64,000 bases of DNA, taken from NCBI RefSeq assembly GCF_947259545.1, contig NZ_CAMYMK010000007.1, positions 372,001 through 436,000 on the forward strand, written 5' to 3'. The translations under genes and the position numbers were made by a program. The notes under the pieces are model-generated. The model saw nothing but the letters and a program-made list of their open reading frames with translations, was not told where the DNA came from and searched no databases. This stretch comes from an uncultured Marinobacter sp. (GTDB taxonomy: Bacteria > Pseudomonadota > Gammaproteobacteria > Pseudomonadales > Oleiphilaceae). Shown here piece by piece: positions 1 to 9,203 of the stretch (positions are counted from its first letter, which is position 1; every line of letters starts with the position of its first letter).

Positions 1-41
1 CCGCTGCCTTATTTCATTGTGTTATATTGTTATTACCGGCA

Positions 42-54
42 GATAATCATTATG
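42..54. promoter_or_regulatory. Possible Fur-like palindrome upstream of methyltransferase
   Basis: The 11-base palindrome ATAATCATTAT (43-53) sits in an AT-rich stretch about 75 bases before the first gene. With the preceding G it matches two of the three hexamers of a classical Fur box (GATAAT-n-ATTATC arrangement). A wider inverted repeat, GTTATATT (21-28) and AATATAAC (61-68), encloses it. No promoter hexamers are clear. The regulatory role is inference only. Confidence 0.25.
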
Positions 55-127
55 TTACTAAATATAACGACAACCGCGATAGGGCAGATTGTCGCATCCT
101 TGACATGAAACAAGTATGGGGAAGCAT

Positions 128-757
128 ATGAGCTTTTACGAGAACCGCATACTGCCACACATCATAGACCGCGCCTGTTCAATGGGCCAGGTCATGAAGT
201 TGCGCAGTCAGGTAGTGCCCCGCGCCAAAGGCCGGGTACTGGAAGTCGGCATGGGATCTGCTATCAACCTGGAATTCTACAACCCGGACAATGTCAGCCT
301 GGTCTACGGCCTGGAACCCTCAGAGGGGATGAGACGCAAAGCTCTGCCAAATCTTGCGCGTTCCCCCGTTCAGGTTGAATGGCTGGATCTTCCCGGGGAG
401 AAAATTCCTCTGGACGACCACTCCGTGGACACCGTATTGCTGACATTCACCTTGTGTACCATCCCTGACTGGCAGGCTGCGCTGCAGCAGATGTGGCGGG
501 TGCTCAAACCTGGTGGTGAACTGCTGTTCCTGGAGCATGGCGAATCCCCACACGACAGCACACGCAAATGGCAACACCGGATTACCCCCGGATGGAAAAA
601 GCTTGCAGGCGGCTGCCATCTGAACCGCCACATCGCCGACCTGATCCGACACGCAGGTTTCGAAATACTGGAACTGGAAAACCTCTACATTCCCAAAGCA
701 CCCAAAATAGCGGGTTACATCTACAAGGGTAGAGCGGTCAAACCGACAGAGGCCTGA
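128..757 (+). CDS. Class I SAM-dependent methyltransferase
   Basis: This is a compact 209-residue cytoplasmic methyltransferase. Rossmann motif I is seen as VLEVGMGSAIN at about residues 37-47, followed by the acidic SAM-ribose loop region VYGLEPSEGM and a post-motif LTFTLCTIPDW segment. The pattern resembles the METTL7/UbiE-like Methyltransf_11 group; the substrate cannot be told from sequence. An in-frame ATG lies at 116, but ATG 128 is preferred because GGGGAAG lies directly upstream at a normal distance. The gene stands alone in front of the tRNA-Leu gene, and a Fur-like palindrome lies upstream. The enzyme class is secure, the role is unknown. Confidence 0.85.
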   Translation: MSFYENRILPHIIDRACSMGQVMKLRSQVVPRAKGRVLEVGMGSAINLEFYNPDNVSLVYGLEPSEGMRRKALPNLARSPVQVEWLDLPGEKIPLDDHSVDTVLLTFTLCTIPDWQAALQQMWRVLKPGGELLFLEHGESPHDSTRKWQHRITPGWKKLAGGCHLNRHIADLIRHAGFEILELENLYIPKAPKIAGYIYKGRAVKPTEA

Positions 758-846
758 TTAGCAACAAAAGAGGGCGAGGGCAGATTCCGGATTGCGTTAA
801 CTTACGCGGCCTTATACAATTCTGCCCCTCAAAACCTCCCTCCGAT

Positions 847-933
847 GCCCGGATGGTGAAATTGGTAGACACAAGAGACTTAAAATCTCTCGACCGTTAG
901 GTCGTGCCGGTTCGATTCCGGCTCCGGGCACCA
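847..933 (+). tRNA. tRNA-Leu (anticodon UAA)
   Basis: An 87-base cloverleaf can be folded by eye. The acceptor stem pairs GCCCGGA (847-853) with TCCGGGC (923-929), the discriminator is A930 and CCA is encoded at 931-933. The anticodon stem pairs AGAGA (874-878) with TCTCT (886-890) around loop CTTAAAA, putting anticodon TAA at 881-883. A long variable arm and the T-loop GGTTCGATTCC confirm a class II tRNA-Leu. The stop codon of the convergent crotonase gene begins at the very next base. Confidence 0.97.
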
Positions 934-1737
934 TCATTTCTTCGCCATAGCCTCCAACATCCGATTAACCGCTTCCAAATGCTCCGGCTCGTTGTGGCAC
1001 ATGCCCTGAAAATTGGCGCACACATCCAGAAAGTCCTTCAGCTCCATCCGTGGTGCCATTTTCATCAGACGCTTGGTCAGGCGCGTTGCCTTCGGCGGTT
1101 GGCTGGCCATGCGGTCGGCCATGGTTTTGGCGGCGCCCTGTAGTTGATCGGCGGGTACGACGTCCAGAACGATGCCCAGGTCTTTGGCTTCCTTAGCATC
1201 GATGATCCGTCCGGTGAGTGTCAGCTCGAAGGCCTTCTGGTAGCCGATCAGACGTTGCATAAACCAGGCGCCGCCGTCGCCGGGGATGATTCCGAGGTTG
1301 AGGAAGGTTTCACCAAACTTAGCCTTTTCCGAGGCAATGCGAATATCGGCCATGTTGGCCAGGTCAAAGCCTGCGCCGATAGCGGGGCCGTTAACGGCCG
1401 CGATGATCGGCACTTCGACCGCCTGAAGGGCCAGAGGAATTCTTTGTATGCCTTTGCGGTAACGATCCGCACATTCCGCGACATCGCCTGCGAAATCGCC
1501 ACTGCGGTTGGCCATGTCGCGAATATTCCCGCCGGCACTGAACGCGGAGCCGGTGCCGGTGATAACCAATACCGATACGTCCTCGCACTGGTTAACCCAC
1601 TCTGCGGTGGTCACGATGTCCTCGATCAGGTTGGTTCCTGTCAGGGCGTTACGCAGGTCGTGGCGGTTCAGGGTGAGGAAGGCTACCCGGTTCTCCAGGG
1701 TCAGTAATGCGTCGCTGAGTTGCGGTAAGGTCGTCAT
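934..1737 (-). CDS. Enoyl-CoA hydratase/isomerase family protein
   Basis: This 267-residue crotonase-fold protein probably acts on acyl-CoA substrates (hydration or isomerisation in fatty acid or related catabolism). The oxyanion-hole segments are visible as GSAFSAGGNIRDM near residue 62 and NGPAIGAGFDLANMADI near residue 115, followed by a KFGETFLNLGIIPGDGGAW segment typical of the family. The length matches the usual 255-270 residues. It starts at ATG 1737. Its stop codon abuts the 3' CCA of the convergent tRNA gene. The exact reaction cannot be assigned; neighbours give no pathway. Confidence 0.88.
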   Translation of the reverse strand: MTTLPQLSDALLTLENRVAFLTLNRHDLRNALTGTNLIEDIVTTAEWVNQCEDVSVLVITGTGSAFSAGGNIRDMANRSGDFAGDVAECADRYRKGIQRIPLALQAVEVPIIAAVNGPAIGAGFDLANMADIRIASEKAKFGETFLNLGIIPGDGGAWFMQRLIGYQKAFELTLTGRIIDAKEAKDLGIVLDVVPADQLQGAAKTMADRMASQPPKATRLTKRLMKMAPRMELKDFLDVCANFQGMCHNEPEHLEAVNRMLEAMAKK

Positions 1738-1794
1738 TGTTCTGGTTCCTTGTTATCAATCAGTCGGTATCTTCCCGCGACAGCTCCCGTTTAA

Positions 1795-2673
1795 TCAACC
1801 GGCGGTGGCTTGCCGATACCTACGGACTTCGATCCAGCCATGAACGGCGAGTGTGGCGAATACAATCACACCGCCGATCAGGCTGAGTTTGGGTGGCACT
1901 TCGCCGAGGAACAGCCAGACGAGGAAGGAGCCCAGCACGGTTTCCAGCAGTAGCATGAGGCTGACTTCCGCCGCCGGAATGTAGCGTGGGCCGATCTGGA
2001 TCAGAATGCAGGCCATCGGCAGAAACACCAGACAGAGCAGGGCGATAAAGAAACTGTCCCGGGGTGAAAGCATTTGTGCGCCGCCGGCCAGGGCGGCAAC
2101 GCCAGCTAACCCCAGTGCCCCGAACATTAGCATCACGCTCATATCAGCGTCTGGTTTGGAGCGGGCCATATTGAGGTTGGAAGCAAGGGCGGTGGCGGCC
2201 ACGGCTGCCATCATCAGGCCGAGCGGGTCGCCCTTACCCCATTCACCAATGGCCATGAACGTGGCACCAGTTACGCACACCAGGATGACAATCCAGGTCC
2301 TGAGAGGCAGGGTTTCTTTCCACACCAGCCACGCGATCACCGCGGCGATCACCGGTGCGGTGTTGAGGATCACCAGGACATTGCCAGCGGCGGTGTTTTT
2401 CATCCCCACCACAAATCCCAGTGTACTTACGGCGAAGGCGCTGGCGCAGAACAGGCCCTTGCGGCCGCATTTGCGGACCTCGGATACCAGTCGAGACCGA
2501 TATCTGAGCCAACTAATAACGAAAAAGCTAAAGGCCAGGAGCAGTCCTCGCCAGAACACGAAAACGATCGGTTCGACGGAGGTGATCTTTACAAGGAGTG
2601 CGTCCGGAGTAATAAACAGCACACCCAGGGCGGCAATCGTCAGCCCTTTTATACGGGTTGGATCCACGCTCAC
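1795..2673 (-). CDS. EamA/DMT-superfamily permease
   Basis: This 292-residue inner-membrane protein has about ten hydrophobic segments arranged as two EamA repeats, ending in a basic tail (EVRRYRQ). The first repeat carries the motif VFVFWRGLLLAFSFFV and the second LLLLETVLGSFLVWLFLGE, both typical of drug/metabolite transporter family exporters. The substrate is unknown. The likely start is the GTG at 2673, since no ATG with a better ribosome site is seen. Only 20 bases separate it from the stop of a small membrane protein gene upstream, so the two are probably co-transcribed. Confidence 0.85.
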   Translation of the reverse strand: MSVDPTRIKGLTIAALGVLFITPDALLVKITSVEPIVFVFWRGLLLAFSFFVISWLRYRSRLVSEVRKCGRKGLFCASAFAVSTLGFVVGMKNTAAGNVLVILNTAPVIAAVIAWLVWKETLPLRTWIVILVCVTGATFMAIGEWGKGDPLGLMMAAVAATALASNLNMARSKPDADMSVMLMFGALGLAGVAALAGGAQMLSPRDSFFIALLCLVFLPMACILIQIGPRYIPAAEVSLMLLLETVLGSFLVWLFLGEVPPKLSLIGGVIVFATLAVHGWIEVRRYRQATAG

Positions 2674-2693
2674 GCTGCGTAATCCGGAATGCG

Positions 2694-2837
2694 CTACTGG
2701 CTTTCCTGATCCGGCAATGGCTCGATGGTGTTGATGTCTCCGGTCGGTACGGCAGGGTCGTCCCTCATGACCACAAAGATCCCGCCCAGGATAATGGCTA
2801 TGCCAACAATGATTTTGAAGATCATGGATGTCTGCAT
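2694..2837 (-). CDS. Small single-pass membrane protein (47 aa)
   Basis: This short reading frame encodes 47 residues: a short N-terminus (MQTSM), one hydrophobic helix at about residues 6-24 (FKIIVGIAIILGGIFVVM), then an acidic, proline-containing tail. An AGGGAG ribosome site lies about nine bases before ATG 2837. It ends 20 bases before the EamA permease gene on the same strand, which supports a two-gene operon. No homologue is recognised. The membrane helix followed by polar tail, the ribosome site and the operon position make it a believable gene, possibly an accessory subunit of the permease (inference). Confidence 0.6.
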   Translation of the reverse strand: MQTSMIFKIIVGIAIILGGIFVVMRDDPAVPTGDINTIEPLPDQESQ

Positions 2838-2943
2838 GATGGCCCGCTCCCTACTAGTGGTTTCCTTACTCTAATCGTGCGGGCAGAGGATGATAATAGC
2901 AACTCAACGCAGGGGCAGCTTGCACTGCCCCTGCGGGTTGTAA

Positions 2944-5541
2944 TTACAGGTCGGCTCTTGGGTTCAGGTCCACCCCAAACGCCGGGGAAGCCCAGCCTGC
3001 GACCGTTTCATTGCTGGCAGGTATCGGTTCTCCGCCTGTGGTTACGGTCTCTTCATCGCCATACTGCAACCACGTCATCGTGGGCACTTCGCCGACCGGT
3101 GGTTTGCTGTAATCACAGACACCATTCGGGAATATTTCTGCCACTTGTTGTGCGAACTCTTCAGAGTTACTCACGCCTGTGAGCGGGTTTTCCGGATAAT
3201 CCGCAGGGTCAACGGGTTTCAGCTGGCACTTGTTGTTCAGCGTGGTGATGGAATCACCTGCCACCGTACGCGGCGTACCAAAACGGGTCTGGACCACCAG
3301 TTTCTGGACTTCCACCACTTCGTCGGTGATGGGCTGGAGTGGGTCGGTGATGGTCTCGGGGAGCCCCAGGTCACCCAGGTTCAGACCGCAGACTTGTCCA
3401 GTGGCAACGTCCAGTATCTGGCCCAGTTCTGCAGGAAGGGTCGGGATCTGTTCCGAGTCCAGCCCGGAGACCTGCGGCTCGGGATACAGCAGGTTACCCG
3501 TGTAGGGTGCCTTCGGACCCTCTTCCGAGAACGGCGCCGACAGCGACAGGCAACGATCCCTGGCGGTAACCGGCTTGTTGGCGAGGACCTTGGCCGGGAC
3601 CGGCGTGGCCTCATTATCTGCTTCAATAGCAGCCAGCCACTGATCCATAACCAGCAGTGCTTCGGTGCTGAAAATGGTGTCACCGGCCAACGGGAATGCG
3701 CCGTACCAGATGACCTGGTTCTCGGCATGGCCCTGGGTTTCCTGTAGACGCGCCCGCACCTGCCAGGAGTGGAAGGCATCGTGGGCAATGCCGGGGTCCG
3801 GGCCACGCAGGTCTATGATGGGGACGTTGGCGAGGTTTTCCGCGGTATTGACCGCGCCGGTGCGATAGGCGTTTTCCAATGCTTGCGGATCCGCGATCGT
3901 GCGTTCGGCCTGGTAGTTGATATCGACGTCAAGACCACCGATGTCGCGGTTGACGGCCAGGAACTGGTCCCCGGTGATAACACCGTTCTGCAGGGCTTTG
4001 AGGCCGTATTGGACACCGCTGTTGTCCAGCGGGATTCCGGCGAAACCCCGTGACAGCAGCTGCTCATTGGGAGACCACGCCTCCGGCTGGCGGGTGCCGA
4101 ACTGGCTGACCATGTAGTCAATCAGGCCGCAGCGCAGGCCGTCGGGACGGGTTTCCGGATCATACACTTCGGCTTGCCCCGCCAGACCCGGGCAGTTCTC
4201 CTGATCCGGTTCGGCCGAGGGGAAAAACGCCAGGTCGGACACGATCGGGTTTACCGGAAGGTGGCCGTACAACGCTGGCCACTGAATCGCCAACACGGGT
4301 GAGGTAAGGAGGCTTTCAACGAACGCAAGAAGGTCAGCCGGGTCTTCAGAGACCTGGTTACCCAGGTATTCGTTCAACAGATTGTAATCGGCGAACTGGG
4401 TGGCCGTGGTCCATACATCCGGGTAGGAACACTGCACGATCAGTCCCTGGTAGATACCCGGATAAGCGTTGGCAATGTGCTGCTGGGCAATCGCACCACC
4501 GGAGCAACCAGTACCAATGGTGTAACGCACAGGGCCATACTGCTCAACAATATGCTCCTTGGTCATCACCAGAGATTCAGCCGCAGTCACCAGATTGACG
4601 TTATGGCCAAGGTTGGCCTGGGCGGTGGACAGGGTTACAAACCCGCGGGCCAGGGCGACGGAGATACTGTCACCCAGAAGGGTTTCACCACCGTCGGGCG
4701 CAGTGCCCGAGATATCGCCATTCGGTGGATTTCCCATGCCATAGCTGACACCAACATTGCCACCGTGATGTATCAGGACCTTACCGTTCCATTGCTCCTG
4801 GGGCGACAGTGCTGTCCATTCCTGATCCGGTTGGAACAGGGACATGATCTGGTACCGGTCACGGTTCATCACGCCCTTTTCAACTCGGACAATGAACGGC
4901 ACGGTGACACCTTCGTCAGTCGTAACCTGGGCAATATCCTCTTCTGGCGGTGGGTTCTCCGGATCGTATGACAGGAAGGCATCCGGTAATCCCGGAGATT
5001 CCGGGTCGAAGTTCTCGGCAAACAGGTCAAACTTCGATTCCGGCACGTACTTGAATTCGAAATCCGCTGGCTGGTTGCACTTGTCGTCTACTGGATTGGC
5101 GTTGGTGCAGTTCCAGGGTTGGACCTGTGGGCCGGAGAATACCGGGCCGCCTTTGGGATGGTTGATGATGGTTTTGCGTAGCACGCCGCCTTTACCGAGG
5201 ATGACCTTCAGTTCATTCTCGCCGAGCTCCAGGCCGGAGATCAGCCCAAGAAGCGTACCGTTCTCCATGATGGTCAGGGCATTACTGATGTCTTTACCGT
5301 TGAGCAGGACTTTTGCGCCCTTGAGATTCGCTGCTGCCACTTCTACCAGGGCATCACCACCGTTGATCAGGTCAGGGCGGTTTGACAGCACGCGGATTGC
5401 GCCCTGGCCAGTCACTTCTTGCTGTTCCGAATCCACCACACTGGGAGTGTCATTGGGTTTGTCTTCGGAGCCGCCACTTCCGCCGCACCCGGCGAGTGCT
5501 ATTGCGGCTGCCAGGGGCAGAGCTTGCTTGATTAGTCTCAT
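2944..5541 (-). CDS. DUF6351 family lipoprotein, alpha/beta-hydrolase-like
   Basis: This is an 865-residue predicted lipoprotein. The signal ends in lipobox LAGC with Cys19, followed by a Gly/Ser linker. Residues 45-130 look like an Ig/IPT-type domain. The rest matches my recollection of DUF6351, a large secreted hydrolase-like family resembling tannase or depolymerase enzymes. A nucleophile-elbow-like GCSGG occurs in TIGTGCSGGAIAQQH near residue 347, and a candidate acid/His region (GIAHDAFHSW) lies near residue 590. Many Cys residues suggest disulfides and an extracytoplasmic location. It is a single gene with its own upstream region, divergent from an enoyl-CoA hydratase-like gene. Family assignment is good; substrate is unknown. 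Confidence 0.75.
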   Translation of the reverse strand: MRLIKQALPLAAAIALAGCGGSGGSEDKPNDTPSVVDSEQQEVTGQGAIRVLSNRPDLINGGDALVEVAAANLKGAKVLLNGKDISNALTIMENGTLLGLISGLELGENELKVILGKGGVLRKTIINHPKGGPVFSGPQVQPWNCTNANPVDDKCNQPADFEFKYVPESKFDLFAENFDPESPGLPDAFLSYDPENPPPEEDIAQVTTDEGVTVPFIVRVEKGVMNRDRYQIMSLFQPDQEWTALSPQEQWNGKVLIHHGGNVGVSYGMGNPPNGDISGTAPDGGETLLGDSISVALARGFVTLSTAQANLGHNVNLVTAAESLVMTKEHIVEQYGPVRYTIGTGCSGGAIAQQHIANAYPGIYQGLIVQCSYPDVWTTATQFADYNLLNEYLGNQVSEDPADLLAFVESLLTSPVLAIQWPALYGHLPVNPIVSDLAFFPSAEPDQENCPGLAGQAEVYDPETRPDGLRCGLIDYMVSQFGTRQPEAWSPNEQLLSRGFAGIPLDNSGVQYGLKALQNGVITGDQFLAVNRDIGGLDVDINYQAERTIADPQALENAYRTGAVNTAENLANVPIIDLRGPDPGIAHDAFHSWQVRARLQETQGHAENQVIWYGAFPLAGDTIFSTEALLVMDQWLAAIEADNEATPVPAKVLANKPVTARDRCLSLSAPFSEEGPKAPYTGNLLYPEPQVSGLDSEQIPTLPAELGQILDVATGQVCGLNLGDLGLPETITDPLQPITDEVVEVQKLVVQTRFGTPRTVAGDSITTLNNKCQLKPVDPADYPENPLTGVSNSEEFAQQVAEIFPNGVCDYSKPPVGEVPTMTWLQYGDEETVTTGGEPIPASNETVAGWASPAFGVDLNPRADL

Positions 5542-5772
5542 GAATACCTCATTTTGTTATTTTTTTGTGATGTTTTGTCACGCTTTGCCGTCATAAAACC
5601 ATAATTTTCATCATCTGGGCGTTGGCCACATGGACATTGGGGACTGTCACTTTTGTGAATTAGGTCACATTGAGCTGTGGCGATTGTCTCAGGCGGAGCC
5701 CGACGAAAGTCGGCTCGACTTGTGGGTGGCGCCCCGGAATACTGTGAGAAACGCCTGAGGAGTGAAGTCACC

Positions 5773-6558
5773 ATGACTGCGGAAGATATGATTACAGTTG
5801 CCACTGATGATGGCATTACAACGCTCACACTCAATCAGCCGGAGAATCGCAACAGCCTCTCCATGTCTATGCTGCGGGCCCTGTCTGATCGCCTTGAAGC
5901 CCTGGCGGACGACCCGGAGACCCGGGTGGTGGTGCTTGCCGCCAGTGGCCGGGTGTTCTGTGCAGGCCACGATCTCAAAGAGGTCCGGGAGCAATTTGGT
6001 CAGCAGGAACAGCAGAAAGCGCTGTTTGATCAGTGCAGCAAGGTGATGCAACAGATCGTGAATCTGCCAAAACCGGTGATTGCCCGTGTAGCCGGTGTTG
6101 CTACAGCCGCTGGCTGCCAGCTCGTGGCCAGTTGTGATCTGGCGGTTGCGGCGGATACGGCGCGTTTCGCCACTCCGGGCGTCAACATAGGGTTATTCTG
6201 TTCCACGCCGATGGTGGCCCTGTCTCGTAATGTGCACCGCAAGCACGCTATGGAAATGTTGCTGACTGGCGAGATGATCGGCGCGCTCCGGGCGGAACAG
6301 ATCGGGCTGGTGAACAAGGTGGTCGATGAGCAGGTACTGGATGAGACGGTTTACAACATGGCACGGGTCATTGCCGGCAAATCGAGCCACACCCTGAAGG
6401 TCGGGAAGGAAGCGTTTTACCGACAATTGGAGCTCGGTCTTGCAGATGCCTATGACTATACCTCACAGGTCATGACCGATAACCTGGCCGCAGGCGATGC
6501 ACGGGAAGGTATCTGCGCATTTCTGGATAAGCGCAAGCCTGAATGGAAGGACAGCTGA
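5773..6558 (+). CDS. Enoyl-CoA hydratase-like protein (ECHDC3 type)
   Basis: This 261-residue crotonase-family protein resembles the ECHDC3 branch. Oxyanion segments are seen in GRVFCAGHDLKEV near residue 55 and GVATAAGCQLVASCD near residue 107. The segment FATPGVNIGLFCSTPMVAL replaces the usual Glu-containing catalytic loop, so classic hydratase chemistry is doubtful. ATG 5773 is chosen because GAGGAG (5757-5762) precedes it; an in-frame GTG at 5677 would add 32 residues that do not look like the family. It is transcribed divergently from the DUF6351 lipoprotein. The family is secure; the reaction is unknown. Confidence 0.85.
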   Translation: MTAEDMITVATDDGITTLTLNQPENRNSLSMSMLRALSDRLEALADDPETRVVVLAASGRVFCAGHDLKEVREQFGQQEQQKALFDQCSKVMQQIVNLPKPVIARVAGVATAAGCQLVASCDLAVAADTARFATPGVNIGLFCSTPMVALSRNVHRKHAMEMLLTGEMIGALRAEQIGLVNKVVDEQVLDETVYNMARVIAGKSSHTLKVGKEAFYRQLELGLADAYDYTSQVMTDNLAAGDAREGICAFLDKRKPEWKDS

Positions 6559-6748
6559 AAAGCGACTCATCTTGCCAAGTATCTGTTCCTGCGGGTGATA
6601 TATAGTTTTTATGTACATCTGTACTACTTTGGCTCTTCCATAGAGGAAATCCGTCTTTTCCACACTCCTTTTTAGCACCAATACTCATAATGTGGTTTGG
6701 GAAACCAGGATAGTAGCCACGCTATAAAAGTTAACAAGGAGAGTGGAA

Positions 6749-7879
6749 ATGAGCCCAGGTACTACAACACTTAAAACAGGGGGCATAGCGATCATAGTGG
6801 CCGTTGCAATGTGTCTTGCTTCGGCAACGGCCTTGGCTAACCCCAAAACCAAAGATGGTAATAAAGGCGGATCTGAACCGTCCTATATTGGCAGCGCTAC
6901 CGCGCTGGATGTGTCTGTAAATCTCTTGCTCGTCAACGAAAGAATCGTGCTCTCGGATACAGGCCAGCTTGATAGCAGTGGCGGGAGCAAGGATGAGTCC
7001 CTGATCAACGTTGATGAGGGAGTGGTTAAGGCGAGCGTTCTGCACGCCACCACCGTTGGCTCTGGCAATCGCACCGATTCCATGGCCGTTACCGCAGAAC
7101 TCGGACTGGACCTGACTTCTCTGGGCGTCGATCTGAATATCAACGCGACGGTCCTTCAGGCAGTTGCTTCGGCGGAGTGTACGAACGGTTCGCCGGTTCT
7201 GTCGGGGTATTCCGACATTATTGGGTTAACGATCAATGGTATGCCCATTGAGGCGAGCGGCGACCCAAACCAGACCCTGGATATTGGCGGGCTGATCAAA
7301 GTGACGATCAATGAGCAGGTGGAGACAGACAAGAGCATTACCGTGACGGCATTGCGCGTGGAAGTTCTTGGCGTTCTGGGTACACCGGTGGCTGAAGTCG
7401 CCATCTCCCGGGCCGAGGCAGGTCTGATCTGTGGTAGTGGGCCGAATGGTGAATGCCCGCCCGCAGCGGATTTTGTCACCGGCGGCGGCTTCTTCTCCGA
7501 TGAGTATGGCCAGCGGGTGAACTTCGGCATGAACGGTGGCGTGTTCCCCAACGGCGACTTGAAAGGCCGTTTCAACCTGGTTGCGCCGGGCCATCATATA
7601 CGGGGCAGTTCAGTCGTCGACTATCGTATTATCGACGATACGACCCGCGAGTTGGATTACGTCGCCGATGACAACGGCACGACTTTCTGCACCGTAACCG
7701 TTGCCGATAATGGCGAACCGGGACGATCCGATACGTTTGGCATCAGTTGTGACTCTGGCTACTCGGCCAGTGGAACACTGAGCCAGGGCGGAAATATCCA
7801 GCTTCACAAACCGAAGTCATGCAAGACAGACGATGACAGCAAGGGTGGTAACGGCAACAAAGGAGGTAAGAAGAAATAA
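6749..7879 (+). CDS. Secreted choice-of-anchor P / post-COAP-1 type protein
   Basis: This 376-residue exported protein has a signal peptide ending around ATALA (residues 23-27). The N-terminal half (about 40-230) is a beta-rich, Ala/Val/Asn-rich domain like the choice-of-anchor P family. It is followed by a domain beginning DFVTGGGFFSDEYGQRVNFG, which matches the post-COAP-1 pattern. The C-terminus is a Lys/Gly/Asp-rich tail (DDSKGGNGNKGGKKK) rather than a standard sorting signal. Start ATG 6749 follows AAGGAG (6736-6741); a GTG at 6743 is less likely. The 190-base upstream region holds the small hairpin TGGTTTgggAAACCA (6693-6707). Function is unknown, probably surface or extracellular. Confidence 0.72.
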   Translation: MSPGTTTLKTGGIAIIVAVAMCLASATALANPKTKDGNKGGSEPSYIGSATALDVSVNLLLVNERIVLSDTGQLDSSGGSKDESLINVDEGVVKASVLHATTVGSGNRTDSMAVTAELGLDLTSLGVDLNINATVLQAVASAECTNGSPVLSGYSDIIGLTINGMPIEASGDPNQTLDIGGLIKVTINEQVETDKSITVTALRVEVLGVLGTPVAEVAISRAEAGLICGSGPNGECPPAADFVTGGGFFSDEYGQRVNFGMNGGVFPNGDLKGRFNLVAPGHHIRGSSVVDYRIIDDTTRELDYVADDNGTTFCTVTVADNGEPGRSDTFGISCDSGYSASGTLSQGGNIQLHKPKSCKTDDDSKGGNGNKGGKKK

Positions 7880-7892
7880 CCACCTTTCTTTG

Positions 7893-7924
7893 GCCGGCCC
7901 GGGCCTGAAGTCCGGGCTGGCTTT
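7893..7924. terminator. Hairpin between convergent genes, probable terminator
   Basis: GCCGGCCCGG (7893-7902) pairs over ten bases (one G-U) with CCGGGCTGGC (7912-7921), with a nine-base loop, and is followed by TTTC. It lies 13 bases after the stop of the COAP-type gene and just before the end of the convergent DUF192 gene, so it could serve both strands. The U tract is weak. Confidence 0.5.
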
Positions 7925-7931
7925 CGGATTC

Positions 7932-8420
7932 TCAATGTTTACAGATCGACTCGCTGGTTGAAACCCGATCTCCCACCGAAATACCGTTATTTCTGAAAAA
8001 GAACTGGTTCATTTCCAGGGCGCCAGAAAAACTGACGCCAGCTCGATACACCGGGCAGCCCGATTCCAGCGTGGACTTACAGGGGAACATCTGTTTGATC
8101 GCCTTAATGGTGCCCTGGTCATCCAGGTAGGCGATATCCAGGGGGATCAGTGTCCGGTGCATCCAGAATCCGCGCTCAGGCTCCCTGGGCTCCTCATAGA
8201 TGAACAGCATGCCGGTATTGGGCGCCAGCGATGTTCGTCCCATCAGGCCCTTTCGACGTTCGGATTCGGTGATCGCCATTTCCACCCTGATTGGGGTGAT
8301 CCCGTGGCTTGAAATCAGGCATGCCTCACGGATCGGCAATGAATCCTCCGCTTTGGTTTGCCCGACGACAAGCGCCGGTATGAACAGGGTCGTGATCAGA
8401 GCCAGAGCGGTCCTGCTCAT
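7932..8420 (-). CDS. DUF192 family exported protein
   Basis: This 162-residue protein has an N-terminal signal sequence (hydrophobic residues 4-20) and a DUF192 domain recognised by the motifs [27 protein letters not shown] and [20 protein letters not shown]192 proteins are small periplasmic or extracellular beta-barrel-like proteins of unknown function. Its ATG overlaps the stop of the upstream ABC permease gene by four bases (8417-8420), implying translational coupling with the exporter. A role related to export is inferred from position only. Confidence 0.85.
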   Translation of the reverse strand: MSRTALALITTLFIPALVVGQTKAEDSLPIREACLISSHGITPIRVEMAITESERRKGLMGRTSLAPNTGMLFIYEEPREPERGFWMHRTLIPLDIAYLDDQGTIKAIKQMFPCKSTLESGCPVYRAGVSFSGALEMNQFFFRNNGISVGDRVSTSESICKH

Positions 8421-9178
8421 GAACGCAGTCGATAGCCCGTTTTAAAGATCCACCAGACGGTCATCATGCAGGCGGTCAGGAACACCAGGATCATGCCGGC
8501 ACTGATGCCAACGTGGATATCGGATACGCCATAGAAAGCCCAGCGGAAACCACTGATCAGATAAACCACGGGGTTGAACAGGCTGATGGTCTGCCAGATG
8601 TCCGGCAACATGTCGATGGAATAGAAGGTACCACCCAGAAACACCAGCGGCGTTACGATCATCATCGGGATAATCTGAAGTTTCTCGAAACCGTCGGCCC
8701 AGATGCCAATAATAAAGCCGAACAAACTGAAGGTGATGGAGGTGAGCACCAGGAAGAAAAACATCCAGAACGGGTGCAGTACGCTGTAATCCACAAACAG
8801 TTTGGCGGTGGCCAGTATGATAAGTCCGAGGATGACCGACTTCGTGGCTGCGGCCCCCACATAGCCGAGAACGACTTCCACATAGGATACGGGAGCGGAA
8901 AGCACTTCATAGATGGTGCCCGAGAACTTCGGCATATAGATCCCGAAGGAGGCGTTGGAGATGCTTTGCATCAGCAGCGAGAGCATCACCAGGCCCGGGA
9001 TAATGTAGGCGCCATAACTGATGTTATCGATGGCGCCCATGCGGCTACCAATGGCAGACCCGAAGACCACAAAATACAGCGATGTCGAAATGACAGGTGA
9101 CGCCACGCTTTGCATCAGCGTGCGCCGCATACGGGCCATCTCAAAATTATAAATTGCACGGATACCATATAAGTTCAT
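8417..9178 (-). CDS. ABC-2 type exporter permease (YadH-like)
   Basis: This is a 253-residue inner-membrane protein with six predicted helices and the ABC-2 membrane fold. It begins [19 protein letters not shown], as in the YadH/NodJ type of permease, and carries the conserved [12 protein letters not shown] and [18 protein letters not shown] segments around the coupling region. It should form a homodimeric exporter with the ATPase encoded 25 bases upstream. The exported substrate is unknown. The gene lies between the ATPase and the DUF192 protein in one leftward operon. Confidence 0.9.
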   Translation of the reverse strand: MNLYGIRAIYNFEMARMRRTLMQSVASPVISTSLYFVVFGSAIGSRMGAIDNISYGAYIIPGLVMLSLLMQSISNASFGIYMPKFSGTIYEVLSAPVSYVEVVLGYVGAAATKSVILGLIILATAKLFVDYSVLHPFWMFFFLVLTSITFSLFGFIIGIWADGFEKLQIIPMMIVTPLVFLGGTFYSIDMLPDIWQTISLFNPVVYLISGFRWAFYGVSDIHVGISAGMILVFLTACMMTVWWIFKTGYRLRS

Positions 9179-9203
9179 GGGTTGCTCCAGTATGTCGGCG
9201 GCA

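Noticed and set aside
847..933. tRNA-Leu as an integration site for a genomic island
   Set aside because: No integrase gene and no repeated 3' tRNA sequence was noticed in the window; adjacent genes look like core genes.
3145..3747. Plus-strand 200-aa frame inside the DUF6351 gene
   Set aside because: It is antisense to a protein with a lipobox and a coherent domain pattern; the plus-strand translation has no domain signal or ribosome site.
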